Shown piece after piece: positions 20,078-30,365 of a stretch of DNA of 64,000 nt. The number at the start of each line of letters is the position of its first letter. Position 1 is the stretch's first letter. The DNA lies in NCBI RefSeq assembly GCF_012971745.1, contig NZ_CP048834.1:6023001-6087000 (forward strand), in the 5' to 3' direction. The notes below the pieces were generated by a model. The model worked only from the letters and a program-made list of their open reading frames with translations, was not told where the DNA came from and did no database searches. The translations under genes and the position numbers were made by a program. Origin of the DNA: Starkeya sp. ORNL1 (GTDB lineage: Bacteria; Pseudomonadota; Alphaproteobacteria; Rhizobiales; Xanthobacteraceae).

Positions 20078-21305
20078 GCTCCTCCTCTGCTCGCTGCTGA
20101 CGATCTTTCCGGACTATCTCTATCGCCGCTACGGCCAGGGCAAGCGGCTCGGCAAGGAGATCACGCTCTATTCCGTGTTCTTCGAGCTGCGCTGGGGCAT
20201 CACCATGTGCCTCATGCTCACCATCGGGCTGATCACGGTGATCTTCTACAATCACCCCTCGACCAGCAATGCCATATTGTACTTCAGGACCGTTCCGATC
20301 ATTTCCGAAACCAACGGGCGTGTCGCCGAGGTCTATGTCAGCGGCATAAGCAGTAGGATCAAGCAAGGCGAACCGATCTTCCGGCTCGACAGCTCCGCGC
20401 AGGAGGCGGCGGTGGAGTCCGCGCATCGCAAGATCGCCGAGGTCGACGCGGCTCTTGTGGTGGCACGGACCGACCTCCTGGCCGCGGAAGGCCGGATCCA
20501 GGAGGCGACGAGCGCGTACCAGCAGTCCATTGACGAGCTGGACATGAAGCAGGAACTGATGCGGCGCAACTCCGCCACCGTCACGGTCCGCGAGATCGAG
20601 CGGCTGCAGAATGTCGTGGACGGCCGGAAGGGGAGCGTCGCTGCCGCTACGGCGGCAAAGGACGCGGCCGAGGCGCGTATTTCCACACTTCTACCCGCCG
20701 AGAAGGCCAGCGCCCAAGCTGCCTTGGCCCAGGCCGAGGTGGACCTGTCGAAGACCGTCATCCGCGCCGGCGTGAGCGGGCATGTGGAGCAGTTCGGATT
20801 GCGGGTGGGCGACATCGTCAACCCATTCATGCGTCCTGCCGGTGTCCTCATTCCCGAAGGTGCCGGGCGGAAAGCCATAACGGCGGGCTTCGGTCAGATC
20901 GAAGCCCAGGTCATGAAGGTCGGCATGGTCGCCGAAGCAACGTGCGTGTCGAAGCCTTGGGAAATCATCCCGATGGTGGTGACAACGGTGCAGGATTTCA
21001 TCGCCGCCGGCCAGTTTCGTGGTGGCGAGCAATTGGTCGATCCAAACCAGGCGATACGACCGGGAACCATATTGGTCTTCCTCGAGCCGCTTTACGAGGG
21101 CGGGCTCGAGGGCGTGACGCCCGGCAGCAGCTGCATCGCCAATGCCTATAGCAGCAATCATGACGAGATCGCCAAGCCCGGCACCGGCGCCCTGCGCGGC
21201 TTCGTCCTCCACGCGGTGGATGCCGTCGGCCTCGTTCATGCGGCGCTGCTGCGCGTGCAGGCGTTGCTGCTTCCGATCCAGACCCTCGTGTTCGCCGGAC
21301 ACTGA
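20070..21305 (+). CDS. HlyD/EmrA-type membrane fusion protein (YibH-like)
   Basis: A 411-residue protein with a cytoplasmic N-terminus and one strong membrane span (TMCLMLTIGLITVIFY). A biotinyl-lipoyl-like half-motif follows (SETNGRVAEVYVSGISSRIKQGEPIFRLD), then a long alpha-helical hairpin rich in Ala/Glu, then the second half (VIRAGVSGHVEQFGLRVGDIV). The C-terminal about 40 residues include another hydrophobic stretch. Such proteins bridge inner-membrane transporters to the outer membrane. No pump gene follows, which fits the stand-alone YibH type. It is translationally coupled to the gene before it. Confidence 0.82.
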   Translation: MLELLLCSLLTIFPDYLYRRYGQGKRLGKEITLYSVFFELRWGITMCLMLTIGLITVIFYNHPSTSNAILYFRTVPIISETNGRVAEVYVSGISSRIKQGEPIFRLDSSAQEAAVESAHRKIAEVDAALVVARTDLLAAEGRIQEATSAYQQSIDELDMKQELMRRNSATVTVREIERLQNVVDGRKGSVAAATAAKDAAEARISTLLPAEKASAQAALAQAEVDLSKTVIRAGVSGHVEQFGLRVGDIVNPFMRPAGVLIPEGAGRKAITAGFGQIEAQVMKVGMVAEATCVSKPWEIIPMVVTTVQDFIAAGQFRGGEQLVDPNQAIRPGTILVFLEPLYEGGLEGVTPGSSCIANAYSSNHDEIAKPGTGALRGFVLHAVDAVGLVHAALLRVQALLLPIQTLVFAGH

Positions 21306-21317
21306 GGCTCGGTCTGC

Positions 21318-21353
21318 CGCTGGCGATATTGCGCGTTTGCAATATCGTCAGCG
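21318..21353. other. Strong stem-loop after the YibH-like gene
   Basis: A 15-bp stem with one G-U pair is centred on CGATATTGC and GCAATATCG (21324-21332 and 21339-21347), with loop GCGTTT. It starts 13 bases after the stop. There is no U-run, so it may be an mRNA 3'-end stabiliser rather than a classical terminator. Confidence 0.6.
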
Positions 21354-21448
21354 CTATATCACTCATTTCGTTGCGACAGTGTCGGTGCCATCCTGCCTTC
21401 AACAACGGGCCGGATGGCTCCCTTTCCAAGGCAGGAAAGAAACACGAC

Positions 21449-21649
21449 ATGCGCAAGATGCTCTTCATCGTTGCTATCGCCAGCGTCGCCGCTTTCGGCC
21501 TCGTCAATGCCGCCAACGCCTTCAGTCGCGACCCGCAGGGCCGCTGCATATTGACTGAACAGGTGGAGAGCGCGCTGGCGCCCCACGTGCTCGGATTGCT
21601 GATGCTCGGAGCGAGCGATGCCCCGGCGACGCAGGTCGCGGGGCGTTAG
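21449..21649 (+). CDS. Small secreted hypothetical protein
   Basis: A 66-residue exported peptide. It has a basic start (MRKML), a signal-type hydrophobic segment (FIVAIASVAAFGLVNAANA) and a mature part of about 40 residues with one cysteine (RDPQGRCILTEQVESA). I do not recognise it. An upstream GGAAAG is about ten bases from the ATG. A longer reading from 21329 would run through the stem-loop and lacks a signal peptide at its start. It converges on the APC permease gene with a four-base overlap of reading frames. Confidence 0.55.
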   Translation: MRKMLFIVAIASVAAFGLVNAANAFSRDPQGRCILTEQVESALAPHVLGLLMLGASDAPATQVAGR

Positions 21650-23073
21650 TTCACCCCGCCGGTGTGACGCTCGGCGTGCTCGGCCGGATCTTCCGGCCGC
21701 AGAGCGCCCGAGCGATTGACGAGGACGGTGACGAACCACAGCAGGACGCCGACGCCGATCAGGATGCCGGCGATGCGATACTGCGCGGGATCGCGCCCGG
21801 TCCACGGCCCGGCGAGGAAGGCGCATGTCAGCGCCCCGATCACCGGCAGGAAGGTCGGCGTGCGGAAATGCTTGTGCTCGACCGGATCTCGCCGCAGCAC
21901 CAGCACCGCGACGTTCACCACGGTGAACACGCAGAGCAGCAGCAGCGCCGTGGTGCCGCCCAGCGCCGGCACCTGGCCGACGAAGCTGATCAGCGCGAAG
22001 GCGAGCAGCGTGGTGAAGCCGATCGCGATATAGGGCGAGCGGCGCGTCGCATGTACCTTGCCGAGTGCAGAGGGCAGCACCCGTTCGCGGCTCATGCCAT
22101 AGACCAGCCGGCTCGCCATCAGCATGTTGATCAGCGCGCTGTTCGCCACCGCGAACATGGTGATGAAGCCGAAGATCCAGAGCGGGAAGCCCGGCGCGCC
22201 GGCCTGCACCACCTTCAGGAGCGGCGTCTCGCCTTCGCCGAGTTGGTCGGGCGCGACCAGCGTCACCGCCGAGATCGAGACCAGCACATAGATCACGCCG
22301 GTGATCACCAGCCCGGCGAGCAGCACCTTCGGGAAATGCCGGCAGGGGTCCTTGCACTCCTCGGCCATGTTCACCGAATCCTCGAAGCCGACCATGGCGA
22401 AGAAGGCGAGGGTGGTGGCGCCGATCACCGACCAAAACACGCCGCGGTCGCCCACCGGCTGGAACTGGGTGATACGGGAAACGTCGCCTTGCCCGACGCC
22501 GATCGCCCACAGCCCGATCATGATGATGATCAGGAGACCGGTGAGCTCGACGAGGGTGAGCACCACATTCGCCTTCACGCTCTCGCCGACGCCGCGGAAA
22601 TTGACGATCGCCACCAGCGCCATGAAACCGAGGGCGATGGCGGTGACACCTGCCGCGCCGAGATCGCCGAGGCCGAAGCTCGCCACCATGTTGGCAGCGA
22701 AGGCGCGCGAGGCGGTGGAGGCCGAGGTGATGCCGGAGCACATCACCGCGAAGGCGACAAGAAAGGTGATGAAATGGATGCCGAAGGCGCGGTGCGTATA
22801 GAGCGCGGCGCCGGCGGCGCGGGGATATTTGGTCACCAGCTCCAGATAGGAGAAGGCGGTGACGAGGGCGACGGCGAAAGCGACGAGGAACGGCAGCCAG
22901 ACCACGCCGCCGACCTGCTTCGCCACCTGCCCGGTGAGCGCATAGATGCCGGTACCGAGAATGTCGCCGACGATGAAGAGGAGCAGTAGCCACGGGCCCA
23001 TGACCCGGTGCAGGCTCGGCTCGGCGGTGGGTAATGTTGCGATTACGCCCTGTTCTATCGGGACATCAGTCAT
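21646..23073 (-). CDS. APC-superfamily amino acid permease
   Basis: A 475-residue transporter with about 12-14 membrane spans. It has the APC signature in helix 1 (IVGDILGTGIYALTGQVAKQVGG) and the helix 6 region FFAMVGFEDSVNMAEECKDPCRHFP, typical of the cationic or broad-range amino acid permeases. The protein ends in a short polar tail. The ATG at 23073 has GGAG nine bases upstream; the frame is open to 23100. It is divergent from phosphoketolase. The exact amino acid is not deducible. Confidence 0.9.
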   Translation of the reverse strand: MTDVPIEQGVIATLPTAEPSLHRVMGPWLLLLFIVGDILGTGIYALTGQVAKQVGGVVWLPFLVAFAVALVTAFSYLELVTKYPRAAGAALYTHRAFGIHFITFLVAFAVMCSGITSASTASRAFAANMVASFGLGDLGAAGVTAIALGFMALVAIVNFRGVGESVKANVVLTLVELTGLLIIIMIGLWAIGVGQGDVSRITQFQPVGDRGVFWSVIGATTLAFFAMVGFEDSVNMAEECKDPCRHFPKVLLAGLVITGVIYVLVSISAVTLVAPDQLGEGETPLLKVVQAGAPGFPLWIFGFITMFAVANSALINMLMASRLVYGMSRERVLPSALGKVHATRRSPYIAIGFTTLLAFALISFVGQVPALGGTTALLLLCVFTVVNVAVLVLRRDPVEHKHFRTPTFLPVIGALTCAFLAGPWTGRDPAQYRIAGILIGVGVLLWFVTVLVNRSGALRPEDPAEHAERHTGGVN

Positions 23074-23342
23074 CGACGTCGCTCCCCTTGGGTCAAGCAC
23101 ACAATGCTAATGCGCCAAGGGCGGTATTGTTCAACTACTCCCGGTGAGTTCCGCTCAAGGTGGGCTTGAGGTTGGCCTGAGCCGTGCTCAAGCAATGCCA
23201 GGTCGCTACAGAGCTTGACCCGGGTCAATGCCGCGCCATGTCCGCCTATGCGAAGGTGTCGTATCTGCAGGGTGTCACGGCAACGACGATTTTGCGGGCG
23301 TATCGTCGACGGGACGAGACGCCACGGTGCGAGGAGAGCGAT
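23074..23342. promoter_or_regulatory. Divergent promoter region of the APC permease and phosphoketolase genes
   Basis: A 269-base intergenic region. It holds a FixK/FNR box (23215-23228), an inverted repeat CTCAAG-N5-CTTGAG at 23154-23170, and another GCTCAAGC at 23186. No coding potential was seen in it. Confidence 0.6.
23215..23228. promoter_or_regulatory. FixK/FNR-type box (anaerobox)
   Basis: TTGACCCGGGTCAA is a perfect 14-bp palindrome of the TTGA-N6-TCAA type bound by the Crp/FNR family (FixK, FnrN). It lies 115 bases upstream of the phosphoketolase start, which suggests induction at low oxygen. Confidence 0.7.
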
Positions 23343-25736
23343 ATGGACGCGGCGACCGCCCAAACCCCGGCTCAGGCGAGCGGGCCACTGGCCCCCGACG
23401 AACTGGGCCGCATGAATGCCTGGTGGCGCGCGGCCAATTTCCTCTCGGTCGGCCAGGTCTATCTGCTGGCCAATCCGCTGCTGCGCGAGCCCTTGACGCT
23501 CGAACACGTCAAGCCGCGCCTACTCGGTCATTGGGGCACGGTGCCGGGGCTGAACTTCGCTTACGTGCACCTCAACCGCATCATCAAGGCGCGCGACGTC
23601 GATATGCTGTTCATTGCCGGGCCGGGCCATGGCGCGCCGGGCGTGGTCGCCAGCACCTATCTCGAAGGCACCTATAGCGAGACCTATCCCGATGTCTCGC
23701 AGGACGAGGACGGGATTTGCCGGCTGTTCCGGCAATTCTCGTTTCCGGGGGGCATCCCGAGCCATGCGGCGCCGGAGACGCCGGGCTCGATCCATGAGGG
23801 CGGCGAACTCGGCTATTCGCTGAGCCACGCCTATGGCGCGGTGCTGGACAATCCCGAGCTGATCGCGGCCTGCGTGGTCGGCGACGGCGAGGCGGAGACC
23901 GGTCCGCTTGCCACCTCGTGGCACGCCAACAAGTTCCTGAATCCGGCGACCGACGGCGCGGTGCTCCCGATCCTGCATCTCAACGGCTACAAGATCGCCA
24001 ATCCGACCGTGCTGGCGCGCATCTCGCCGGAAGAGCTGGAGGCACTGTTCCGCGGCTATGGCTACCAGCCGATCCATGTCGAGGGCGACGATCCCGAGAC
24101 CATGCACCAGAAGATGGCCGCAGCGATGGACGAGGCGTTCGACCTGATCCGCGACATCCAGCATGCCGCGCGCGAGGAGGGCGCCACGGAGCGTCCGCGC
24201 TGGCCGATGATCATACTGCGCAGCCCCAAGGGCTGGACCGGGCCGAAATTCGTCGACGGCAAGAAGACGGAAGGGTTCTGGCGCTCGCACCAGGTGCCGT
24301 TCAGCGACATGTCGAAGCCCGAGCACGTCACGCTGCTCGAAGAGTGGATGAAGAGCTACAAGCCGGAAGAGCTGTTCGACGAGGCGGGCAGGCTCAAGCC
24401 GGAGATCGCTTCGCTCGCCCCGTCAGGCGCACGGCGCATGAGCGCCAATCCGCACGCCAATGGCGGCGCGCTGCGCCGGCCGCTGCGGCTGCCGGACTTC
24501 ACGCAGTACGCGCTCGACGTGCCGCATCCCGGCGGCGTCGAAGGCGAGGCGACCTATGTGATGGGTACCTTCCTGCGCGACGTAATGAAGGCCAATGACG
24601 CCACGCGGAACTTCCGCGTCTTCGGCCCCGACGAGACCGCGTCCAACCGGTTGCAGGCGCTGTTCGAGGTGACGGATCGCGCCTGGGATGCCGCGACCAT
24701 TCCCGAGGACGACCATCTCGCGCCGGACGGGCGGGTGATGGAGATCCTCTCCGAGCATACCTGCCAGGGCTGGTACGAGGGCTATCTGCTCACCGGCCGG
24801 CACGGCCTGTTCTCCTGCTACGAGGCGTTCATCCACATCGTGGATTCGATGTTCAACCAGCATGCGAAATGGCTGAAGACATCGCGCGATATCGCCTGGC
24901 GCCAACCCATCGCCTCGCTGAATTATCTGCTCACCTCCCATGTCTGGCGGCAGGACCACAATGGCTTCAGCCATCAGGATCCCGGCTTCATCGACCATGT
25001 GGTGAACAAGAAGGCGGACATCGTGCGGGTCTATCTGCCGCCGGACGCCAACACGCTGCTGCATGTCACCGATCACTGCCTCCGGAGTTATGACCGCATC
25101 AATGTCATCGTCGCCGGCAAGCAGCCGCAGGCGCAATGGCTCGACATGGATGCCGCCATCCGGCATTGCGAACAAGGCATCGGCATCTGGGAGTTCGCCA
25201 GCAACGACAAGGGCGGCGAGCCGGATGTCGTCATGGCCTGCGCCGGCGACGTGCCGACGCTGGAGACGCTGGCCGCGGTTGACCTGCTGCGGGGTTATTT
25301 TCCGGAGCTGAAGATCCGGGTCGTCAATGTCGTCGATCTGATGACGCTGCAGCCGAAGTCGGAACACCCGCATGGGCTGACCGATGCCGATTTCGATGCG
25401 TTGTTCACCGCCAACAAGCCGGTGATCTTCGCCTATCACGGCTATCCGTGGCTGATCCACCGGCTGGCCTACCGGCGCACCAACCACGACAACATGCATG
25501 TGCGCGGCTATGTCGAGGAGGGCTCGACCACGACGCCGTTCGACATGGTGGTGCGCAACCGGCTGGACCGCTTCCATCTGGTGGCGGATGTCATCGACCG
25601 GGTACCCTCGCTCGGCGCTTCGGCGGTCTACGCCAAGCAGGCGATCCGCGACAAGCTGATCGACCATGAGCGCTATATCCGCGCCCACGGCCTCGACATG
25701 CCCGAGGTGCGAGACTGGAAGTGGCCGGCGGCGTGA
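23343..25736 (+). CDS. xfp: Phosphoketolase (xylulose-5-P / fructose-6-P)
   Basis: A 797-residue thiamine-diphosphate enzyme that cleaves xylulose-5-phosphate or fructose-6-phosphate with phosphate to acetyl phosphate and a shorter sugar phosphate. Family blocks seen: [19 protein letters not shown], the ThDP/Mg motif [44 protein letters not shown] and [14 protein letters not shown]. The ATG at 23343 has GAGGAGAG four bases upstream; an open frame to 23184 would run through the regulatory region. No acetate kinase or phosphotransacetylase gene follows. The upstream FixK/FNR box suggests use under oxygen limitation. Confidence 0.95.
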   Translation: MDAATAQTPAQASGPLAPDELGRMNAWWRAANFLSVGQVYLLANPLLREPLTLEHVKPRLLGHWGTVPGLNFAYVHLNRIIKARDVDMLFIAGPGHGAPGVVASTYLEGTYSETYPDVSQDEDGICRLFRQFSFPGGIPSHAAPETPGSIHEGGELGYSLSHAYGAVLDNPELIAACVVGDGEAETGPLATSWHANKFLNPATDGAVLPILHLNGYKIANPTVLARISPEELEALFRGYGYQPIHVEGDDPETMHQKMAAAMDEAFDLIRDIQHAAREEGATERPRWPMIILRSPKGWTGPKFVDGKKTEGFWRSHQVPFSDMSKPEHVTLLEEWMKSYKPEELFDEAGRLKPEIASLAPSGARRMSANPHANGGALRRPLRLPDFTQYALDVPHPGGVEGEATYVMGTFLRDVMKANDATRNFRVFGPDETASNRLQALFEVTDRAWDAATIPEDDHLAPDGRVMEILSEHTCQGWYEGYLLTGRHGLFSCYEAFIHIVDSMFNQHAKWLKTSRDIAWRQPIASLNYLLTSHVWRQDHNGFSHQDPGFIDHVVNKKADIVRVYLPPDANTLLHVTDHCLRSYDRINVIVAGKQPQAQWLDMDAAIRHCEQGIGIWEFASNDKGGEPDVVMACAGDVPTLETLAAVDLLRGYFPELKIRVVNVVDLMTLQPKSEHPHGLTDADFDALFTANKPVIFAYHGYPWLIHRLAYRRTNHDNMHVRGYVEEGSTTTPFDMVVRNRLDRFHLVADVIDRVPSLGASAVYAKQAIRDKLIDHERYIRAHGLDMPEVRDWKWPAA

Positions 25737-25739
25737 AGC

Positions 25740-25970
25740 TTATCGCTTCGAGGTGACGAGCCGCCAGGCGTTCCCGGCGATGCCGGCGCCGGCCAGGAGG
25801 ACGAGGATGAGGCCGAGGACGGACGCATTGACCGCCACCGTCACCAGGCAGGTCAGCCAGAGGCCCACGCTGGAGACGACGCAGACGATACCGAGGTCGA
25901 TATCGCCGGCCTTGTCCGTATCCTCCGGGCGGCGCGTGGTCGCGGCCGGGTGTCGAACGGGCGTGTGCAT
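25740..25970 (-). CDS. Small two-span membrane protein
   Basis: A 76-residue protein. A polar N-terminus of about 24 residues is followed by two hydrophobic spans (LGIVCVVSSVGLWLTCLVTV and SVLGLILVLLAGAGIAG) and a short basic end. GGAG lies seven bases before the ATG at 25970. A long open frame reaching 26414 on this strand is not credible because it runs through repeat B. It converges on phosphoketolase three bases after its stop. Function unknown. Confidence 0.65.
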   Translation of the reverse strand: MHTPVRHPAATTRRPEDTDKAGDIDLGIVCVVSSVGLWLTCLVTVAVNASVLGLILVLLAGAGIAGNAWRLVTSKR

Positions 25971-26078
25971 GAGCCATCTCCGTTGACGGGGACCATAGCA
26001 CGCATGACGCGCTGCGATATCCTCGTCGGGCGAGGAGCACCGTTGCAGGGATAGCAACGGTGGCGGCGGGCTCCAGCC

Positions 26079-26181
26079 GTCATCCCGGCCGGAGGCGAAG
26101 CCGGAGAGCCGGGATCGCGCGAGGCTGCCGATCAACACCTTCCTACGATCCCGGATCGGCCTTCGGCCGTCCGGGATGACG
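26079..26181. repeat. Palindromic repeat family B, copy 2
   Basis: Outer arms GTCATCCCGGCC and its near-complement enclose inner arms GAGCCGGGATCGC and CGATCCCGGATCGGCC. The element sits between the small membrane protein gene and malate synthase G. Just before it, ACCGTTGC and GCAACGGT (26039-26061) form a separate 8-bp hairpin. Confidence 0.85.
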
Positions 26182-26193
26182 AGATGTGAGTCT

Positions 26194-28359
26194 TTACGCC
26201 GCCGCCTTCGCTTCCTTCCGCCGCGCGTGGAGGATGAACTCGGTGTAGCCATTGGGCTGGGTGCGGCCCTCGAAGACCAGGTCACGCGCCGCCTTGAAGG
26301 CGACGCCGTCATAGGACGGCGCCATCGGCCGGTAGGCGATATCGCCGGCATTCTGCTGATCGACCACCCTGGCCATGCGGCGCAGCGTCTCCTCGACCTG
26401 CTCGGCGCTGACAATGCCGTGCAGCAGCCAGTTGGCGACGTGCTGCGAGGAGATGCGTAGCGTGGCGCGATCCTCCATCAGCCCGACATCATGGATGTCC
26501 GGCACCTTGGAACAGCCGACCCCCTGGTCGATCCAGCGCACCACATAGCCGAGGATGCCCTGGAGGTTGTTGTCGAGTTCCTCCTGCACCGCCGCCGGCT
26601 CCCAATTGCCGCGGTCGAGCACGGGAATCGTCAACAGGTCGCGGCGCGAGGCCGGCTGGCGATGGCGCAGTTCAGCCTGGCGGGCGAACACGTCGACCGC
26701 ATGGTAGTGCAGCGCGTGCAGCGTCGCCGCGGTGGGCGAGGGCACCCAGGCGGTGTTGGCGCCGGCCAGCGGGTGGGCGATCTTCTGCGTCAGCATGTCG
26801 GCCATGCGGTCCGGCATCGCCCACATGCCCTTGCCGATCTGGCCGTGACCGTCGAGATGGGTCTTCAGCCCGGCATCGACGTTGGCATCCTCATAGGCCT
26901 TGATCCAGGCTTGGGCCCGCATCTCGTTCTTGCGCACCATCGGGCCGGCCTCGATCGAGGTGTGGATCTCGTCGCCGGTGCGGTCGAGGAAGCCGGTATT
27001 GATGAACACCACCCGCTCGCGGGCGGCATGGATCGCCGCGGTGAGATTGGCGCTGGTGCGGCGCTCCTCGTCCATGATGCCGATCTTCAGCGTGCTAGGT
27101 GCCATGCCGAGCAGGCTCTCGACGCGGGCGAACAGTTCGACGGCGAAGGCGACTTCCTCGGGGCCGTGCATCTTCGGCTTGACGATATAGACCGAGCCGG
27201 TGCGGCTGTTGCGGATCGGACCCGAGGCCTTCAGGTCATGCAGCGCGATCAGCGAGGTCACCGCGGCATCGAGCAAGGCTTCCGGGATCGGCTGGCTATT
27301 CGCATCGAGCACGGCGTCGGTCATCATGTGGTGGCCGACATTGCGCACCAGCAGCAGGCTGCGGCCGTGCAAGGTCAGCGTACCGCCGTCCGGCGCGGTG
27401 TAGACGCGGTCTTCCGCCAGATGGCGCTCGACGCTCTTGCCGCCCTTGTCGAAATGCGCGGACAGGGTGCCCTTCATCAGGCCAAGCCAGTTGCGATAGA
27501 CCGCGACCTTGTCCTCGGCATCGACGGCGGCGACGCTGTCCTCGCAATCGACGATGGTGGTCACCGCAGCCTCGACGACGATGTCGGCGATGCCGGCGGC
27601 GTCATCGGCGCCGATGCGGTGATTGCGATCGATGACGATCTCGACATGCAGGCCGTGATTGACCAGCAGCACCGCCGAGGGTGCCAGCTCCGCACCACGA
27701 TGGCCGGCGAAGCGGGTGGGATCGGCAAGCGTGGTGACGGCGCCGTTCTTCAGCGTGATTTCCAGCGCGCTGTTCTTCACGCGATAGGCCGCGGCATCGG
27801 CGTGGGAGCCCTTGGCCAGCGGCGCCGCCTCGTCGAGGAAGGCACGGGCGCGGGCGATGACGCGGTTGGCGCGGATCGGATTGAAGGCTCCGGCGCGGGC
27901 CGCGCCGCCATCCTCCGGCAGCGCATCGGTGCCGTAGAGCGCATCGTAAAGACTGCCCCAGCGGGCATTGGCGGCGTTCAGCGCGTAGCGGGCATTGGTC
28001 ACCGGCACGACCAATTGCGGGCCTGGAATGCGCGCCAGTTCGTCATCGACCTGTTCGGTCGTCACCTCGAAGGCCGGCGGCTCGGGGAGCAGATAGCCGA
28101 TCTCGGCGAGGAACACCTCATAGGCGGCGGGTTCGACCGGCTTGCCCTTCTGGGTGCGATGCCACTTGTCGATGGCGGCCTGCAACTCGTCGCGGCGTGC
28201 CAGCAGTGTGGCGTTGCGCGGGGCGAAGTCCGCCACCAGGGCGGCGAAGCCTGCCCAGAAAGCGGCTGGCGCAAGCCCGGTGCCGACGATCGCTTCGTCA
28301 TTGACGAAGTCGAGGAGCGCTGAATCGATTTTCAGACCGGCCATATCCACACGGCTCAT
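26194..28359 (-). CDS. glcB: Malate synthase G
   Basis: A 721-residue enzyme that joins glyoxylate and acetyl-CoA to give malate. It is the monomeric G form, with the family blocks [84 protein letters not shown] and the end motif [19 protein letters not shown]. The ATG at 28359 has GGGGGA upstream; the frame is open to 28446. It is monocistronic with no glycolate oxidase or isocitrate lyase nearby. Two short palindromes lie in its promoter region. Confidence 0.96.
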   Translation of the reverse strand: MSRVDMAGLKIDSALLDFVNDEAIVGTGLAPAAFWAGFAALVADFAPRNATLLARRDELQAAIDKWHRTQKGKPVEPAAYEVFLAEIGYLLPEPPAFEVTTEQVDDELARIPGPQLVVPVTNARYALNAANARWGSLYDALYGTDALPEDGGAARAGAFNPIRANRVIARARAFLDEAAPLAKGSHADAAAYRVKNSALEITLKNGAVTTLADPTRFAGHRGAELAPSAVLLVNHGLHVEIVIDRNHRIGADDAAGIADIVVEAAVTTIVDCEDSVAAVDAEDKVAVYRNWLGLMKGTLSAHFDKGGKSVERHLAEDRVYTAPDGGTLTLHGRSLLLVRNVGHHMMTDAVLDANSQPIPEALLDAAVTSLIALHDLKASGPIRNSRTGSVYIVKPKMHGPEEVAFAVELFARVESLLGMAPSTLKIGIMDEERRTSANLTAAIHAARERVVFINTGFLDRTGDEIHTSIEAGPMVRKNEMRAQAWIKAYEDANVDAGLKTHLDGHGQIGKGMWAMPDRMADMLTQKIAHPLAGANTAWVPSPTAATLHALHYHAVDVFARQAELRHRQPASRRDLLTIPVLDRGNWEPAAVQEELDNNLQGILGYVVRWIDQGVGCSKVPDIHDVGLMEDRATLRISSQHVANWLLHGIVSAEQVEETLRRMARVVDQQNAGDIAYRPMAPSYDGVAFKAARDLVFEGRTQPNGYTEFILHARRKEAKAAA

Positions 28360-28399
28360 TCCATATCCCCCACGCCAAGGCGCGACAAAACAGCCCAAG

Positions 28400-28413
28400 T
28401 GCTGCTTGCAGCA
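28400..28413. promoter_or_regulatory. Palindrome in the glcB promoter region, proximal
   Basis: TGCTGC-TT-GCAGCA, a perfect 14-bp dyad 41-54 bases upstream of the glcB start. Possible operator; the regulator is unknown. Confidence 0.4.
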
Positions 28414-28441
28414 TAGATATGGTGCGGCGCAAGAGTGAAAC

Positions 28442-28456
28442 TGCATTCTGAATGCA
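28442..28456. promoter_or_regulatory. Palindrome in the glcB promoter region, distal
   Basis: TGCATTC-T-GAATGCA, a perfect 15-bp dyad 83-97 bases upstream of the glcB start. It lies between glcB and the tail of the ClC gene. Confidence 0.4.
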
Positions 28457-28508
28457 TTTTCTGCGCATGCCTCCCATTCGGGTTGGGCATGGCAGAGCTA
28501 TGCCGCGG

Positions 28509-30332
28509 TCATTCCCCGGTCAGCTCGCGATTGCGGCGGCTGACCTCTTCGCCATAGCGCCGGATGGCGTGGGCCTCGCTCAATATGCCGATGAGGCGGC
28601 GGCTCTCGCGGTCGGCCACCACGGCGACGGTCTCGCTCTCGGCCTCGTCGAACAGAGCGAGCGCGTCGCGGATGGTGGTGCCGGGCAGCAGCATGCGCTC
28701 GGCATCGCGCAGCAGCGCTCGCACAGTGGCCGGCGGCTCGTCCTGATAGAGCAAGGCCGGCGGTACCATGCCGGCATAGGAACCGTCCGCCTCGACCGCG
28801 ACCAGATAATTGGTCGAACCCGGCGGGTATTTCCGCCGCGCCTCGGCGACCTCGAGATCGGCTTCGACCTGCGGCACTTCGAGGCGCATCAGCGAGCCGA
28901 CGGTAAGCTCGCGCAGCCAGCCGATGTCGTGCGCGCTGCGGATGTTCTCGCCGCGCAGATGGAAGCGCCAGGTCGCGAAGGAGAAGCCGAACAGCCGGCG
29001 CGTGACCAGCGACGCCGCACCCGCCGCGCCGAGCACCGCGAGCGTCAGCTTGAGATCGCTGGTCATCTCCAGCGCGAGCAGCGTCATGGTCATCGGGCCG
29101 CCGACGATGGACACCGCGAGCGCGCTCATGCCGACCAGCGCATAGAGCGTGGGGTCGGCGGTGTGCCCCCACGGCAGGAAGGCAAGACCGCAGGCGAACA
29201 ATCGCCCGGCCAGTACGCCGAGCAGCAGCGAGGCGAAGAACAGGCCGCCGCGAAAGCCGGAGCCGATGGAGACCGAGGAGGCGAGCGCCTTGGCGAGCAG
29301 GAGCAGGGCGATCTGCGGCAGGCTCTGCTCCACCGCGAGATACATATGCACGGCACCATGGCCGGCCGAGAACACCGCCGGTGAGAACAGCGCCAGCGCG
29401 CCGACCCCCAGGCCGCCAATGGCCGGGCGCAGGAAGACCGGTACACCCGAGCGGCGGAATCCTGCCTCGATCAGGGTGGCGCCGCGCATGACGGCGATGC
29501 CGGCCAGGCCGCAGAATATGCCGAGGAGGATGAGCGAAGGCAGGTCCGCCGCGCCGACGCCGGCGACCACCGGCGGGGTGGCGGCCATCAGCGAGGGGTC
29601 GAGCATGCGCCTTGTCACCGTCGCGGTGAAGGTCGCTGCCATCACCGGCACGAAGGCGGCAATGGAATAGCTGCCGAGGATCAGCTCGAAGGCGTAGAAG
29701 GCGCCGGTCAGCGGGGCGTCGAAAGCCGCGCCGATAGCGCCGCCGGCAGCGCAGCCGACCAGCAGCCGCAGGTCGGCGCGGCGCAGATGGAACAGCATGC
29801 CGATGCGCGAGGCGAACCCGCTCGCCGCCTGGGTGTAGCCGGCCTCCAGCCCCACCGAGGCGCCGACGCCGCTCGACACCGCGGTCTGCACCGCGACGAT
29901 GAGGCTGTCGGTGAGCGACATGCGCCCGCCATGCAGCGCATTGGCCTCGATCGGGTCGACCGGCTGGCTGCGCTTTCGGAAGATCAGCCAGGAGGCGATG
30001 CCGAACGCCAGCCCGCCGAGTATCGGGCCAAGCAGTGTCAGCGTGGGGGCAATGTCCGGGGTGACGGAGAGATGCTGGCCGGCGGGGATGCGGAAGATCA
30101 GCTCGTGCAGCGTCTGCGTCATCCAGCCCATGGCCAGCACGCAAAGACCGGCGAAGACGCCGATGAGCGAGGCCAGCAGCACGAAGCCGACCTCGCTTGC
30201 GCGCACCAGCGCGCGCAAGCCATGCGCACCGTCGGGCGGCGGCTCAGGCGCGCCGGCATCCGGGCCGGCCGGAGTGTCGGAGCTGGCCACGGTCTGCTCG
30301 CCCGATCTGTCGCGGTGCGCGTGACTTCTCAC
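28509..30332 (-). CDS. ClC-family chloride channel/antiporter with CBS domains
   Basis: A 607-residue membrane protein. The first about 450 residues form the ClC fold, with SGVGASVGLEAGYTQ (the anion-binding Ser and the gating Glu), GGAIGAAFDAPLTGAFYAFE and GSGFRGGLFFASLLLG. Two CBS domains occupy the C-terminal 150 residues (LRELTVGSLMRLEVP onward, then LPGTTIRDALALFDEAESE) and probably sense a nucleotide. The start is uncertain: the GTG at 30332 lacks a good binding site. No transported ion can be proved from sequence. It lies downstream of the ureohydrolase operon with a 33-base gap. Confidence 0.88.
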   Translation of the reverse strand: MRSHAHRDRSGEQTVASSDTPAGPDAGAPEPPPDGAHGLRALVRASEVGFVLLASLIGVFAGLCVLAMGWMTQTLHELIFRIPAGQHLSVTPDIAPTLTLLGPILGGLAFGIASWLIFRKRSQPVDPIEANALHGGRMSLTDSLIVAVQTAVSSGVGASVGLEAGYTQAASGFASRIGMLFHLRRADLRLLVGCAAGGAIGAAFDAPLTGAFYAFELILGSYSIAAFVPVMAATFTATVTRRMLDPSLMAATPPVVAGVGAADLPSLILLGIFCGLAGIAVMRGATLIEAGFRRSGVPVFLRPAIGGLGVGALALFSPAVFSAGHGAVHMYLAVEQSLPQIALLLLAKALASSVSIGSGFRGGLFFASLLLGVLAGRLFACGLAFLPWGHTADPTLYALVGMSALAVSIVGGPMTMTLLALEMTSDLKLTLAVLGAAGAASLVTRRLFGFSFATWRFHLRGENIRSAHDIGWLRELTVGSLMRLEVPQVEADLEVAEARRKYPPGSTNYLVAVEADGSYAGMVPPALLYQDEPPATVRALLRDAERMLLPGTTIRDALALFDEAESETVAVVADRESRRLIGILSEAHAIRRYGEEVSRRNRELTGE

Positions 30333-30365
30333 GCGCGCCGCGGGCTGGCAAGCCGTTGCGAAGCG

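Noticed and set aside
25971..26414. Extension of the small membrane protein to 224 residues
   Set aside because: It would run through repeat B and a hairpin; the internal ATG at 25970 has a good binding site.
26491..28323. A 610-codon open frame antisense to glcB
   Set aside because: Shadow frame with low-complexity Arg/Gly/Ala/Asp composition; glcB on the other strand has full family motifs.
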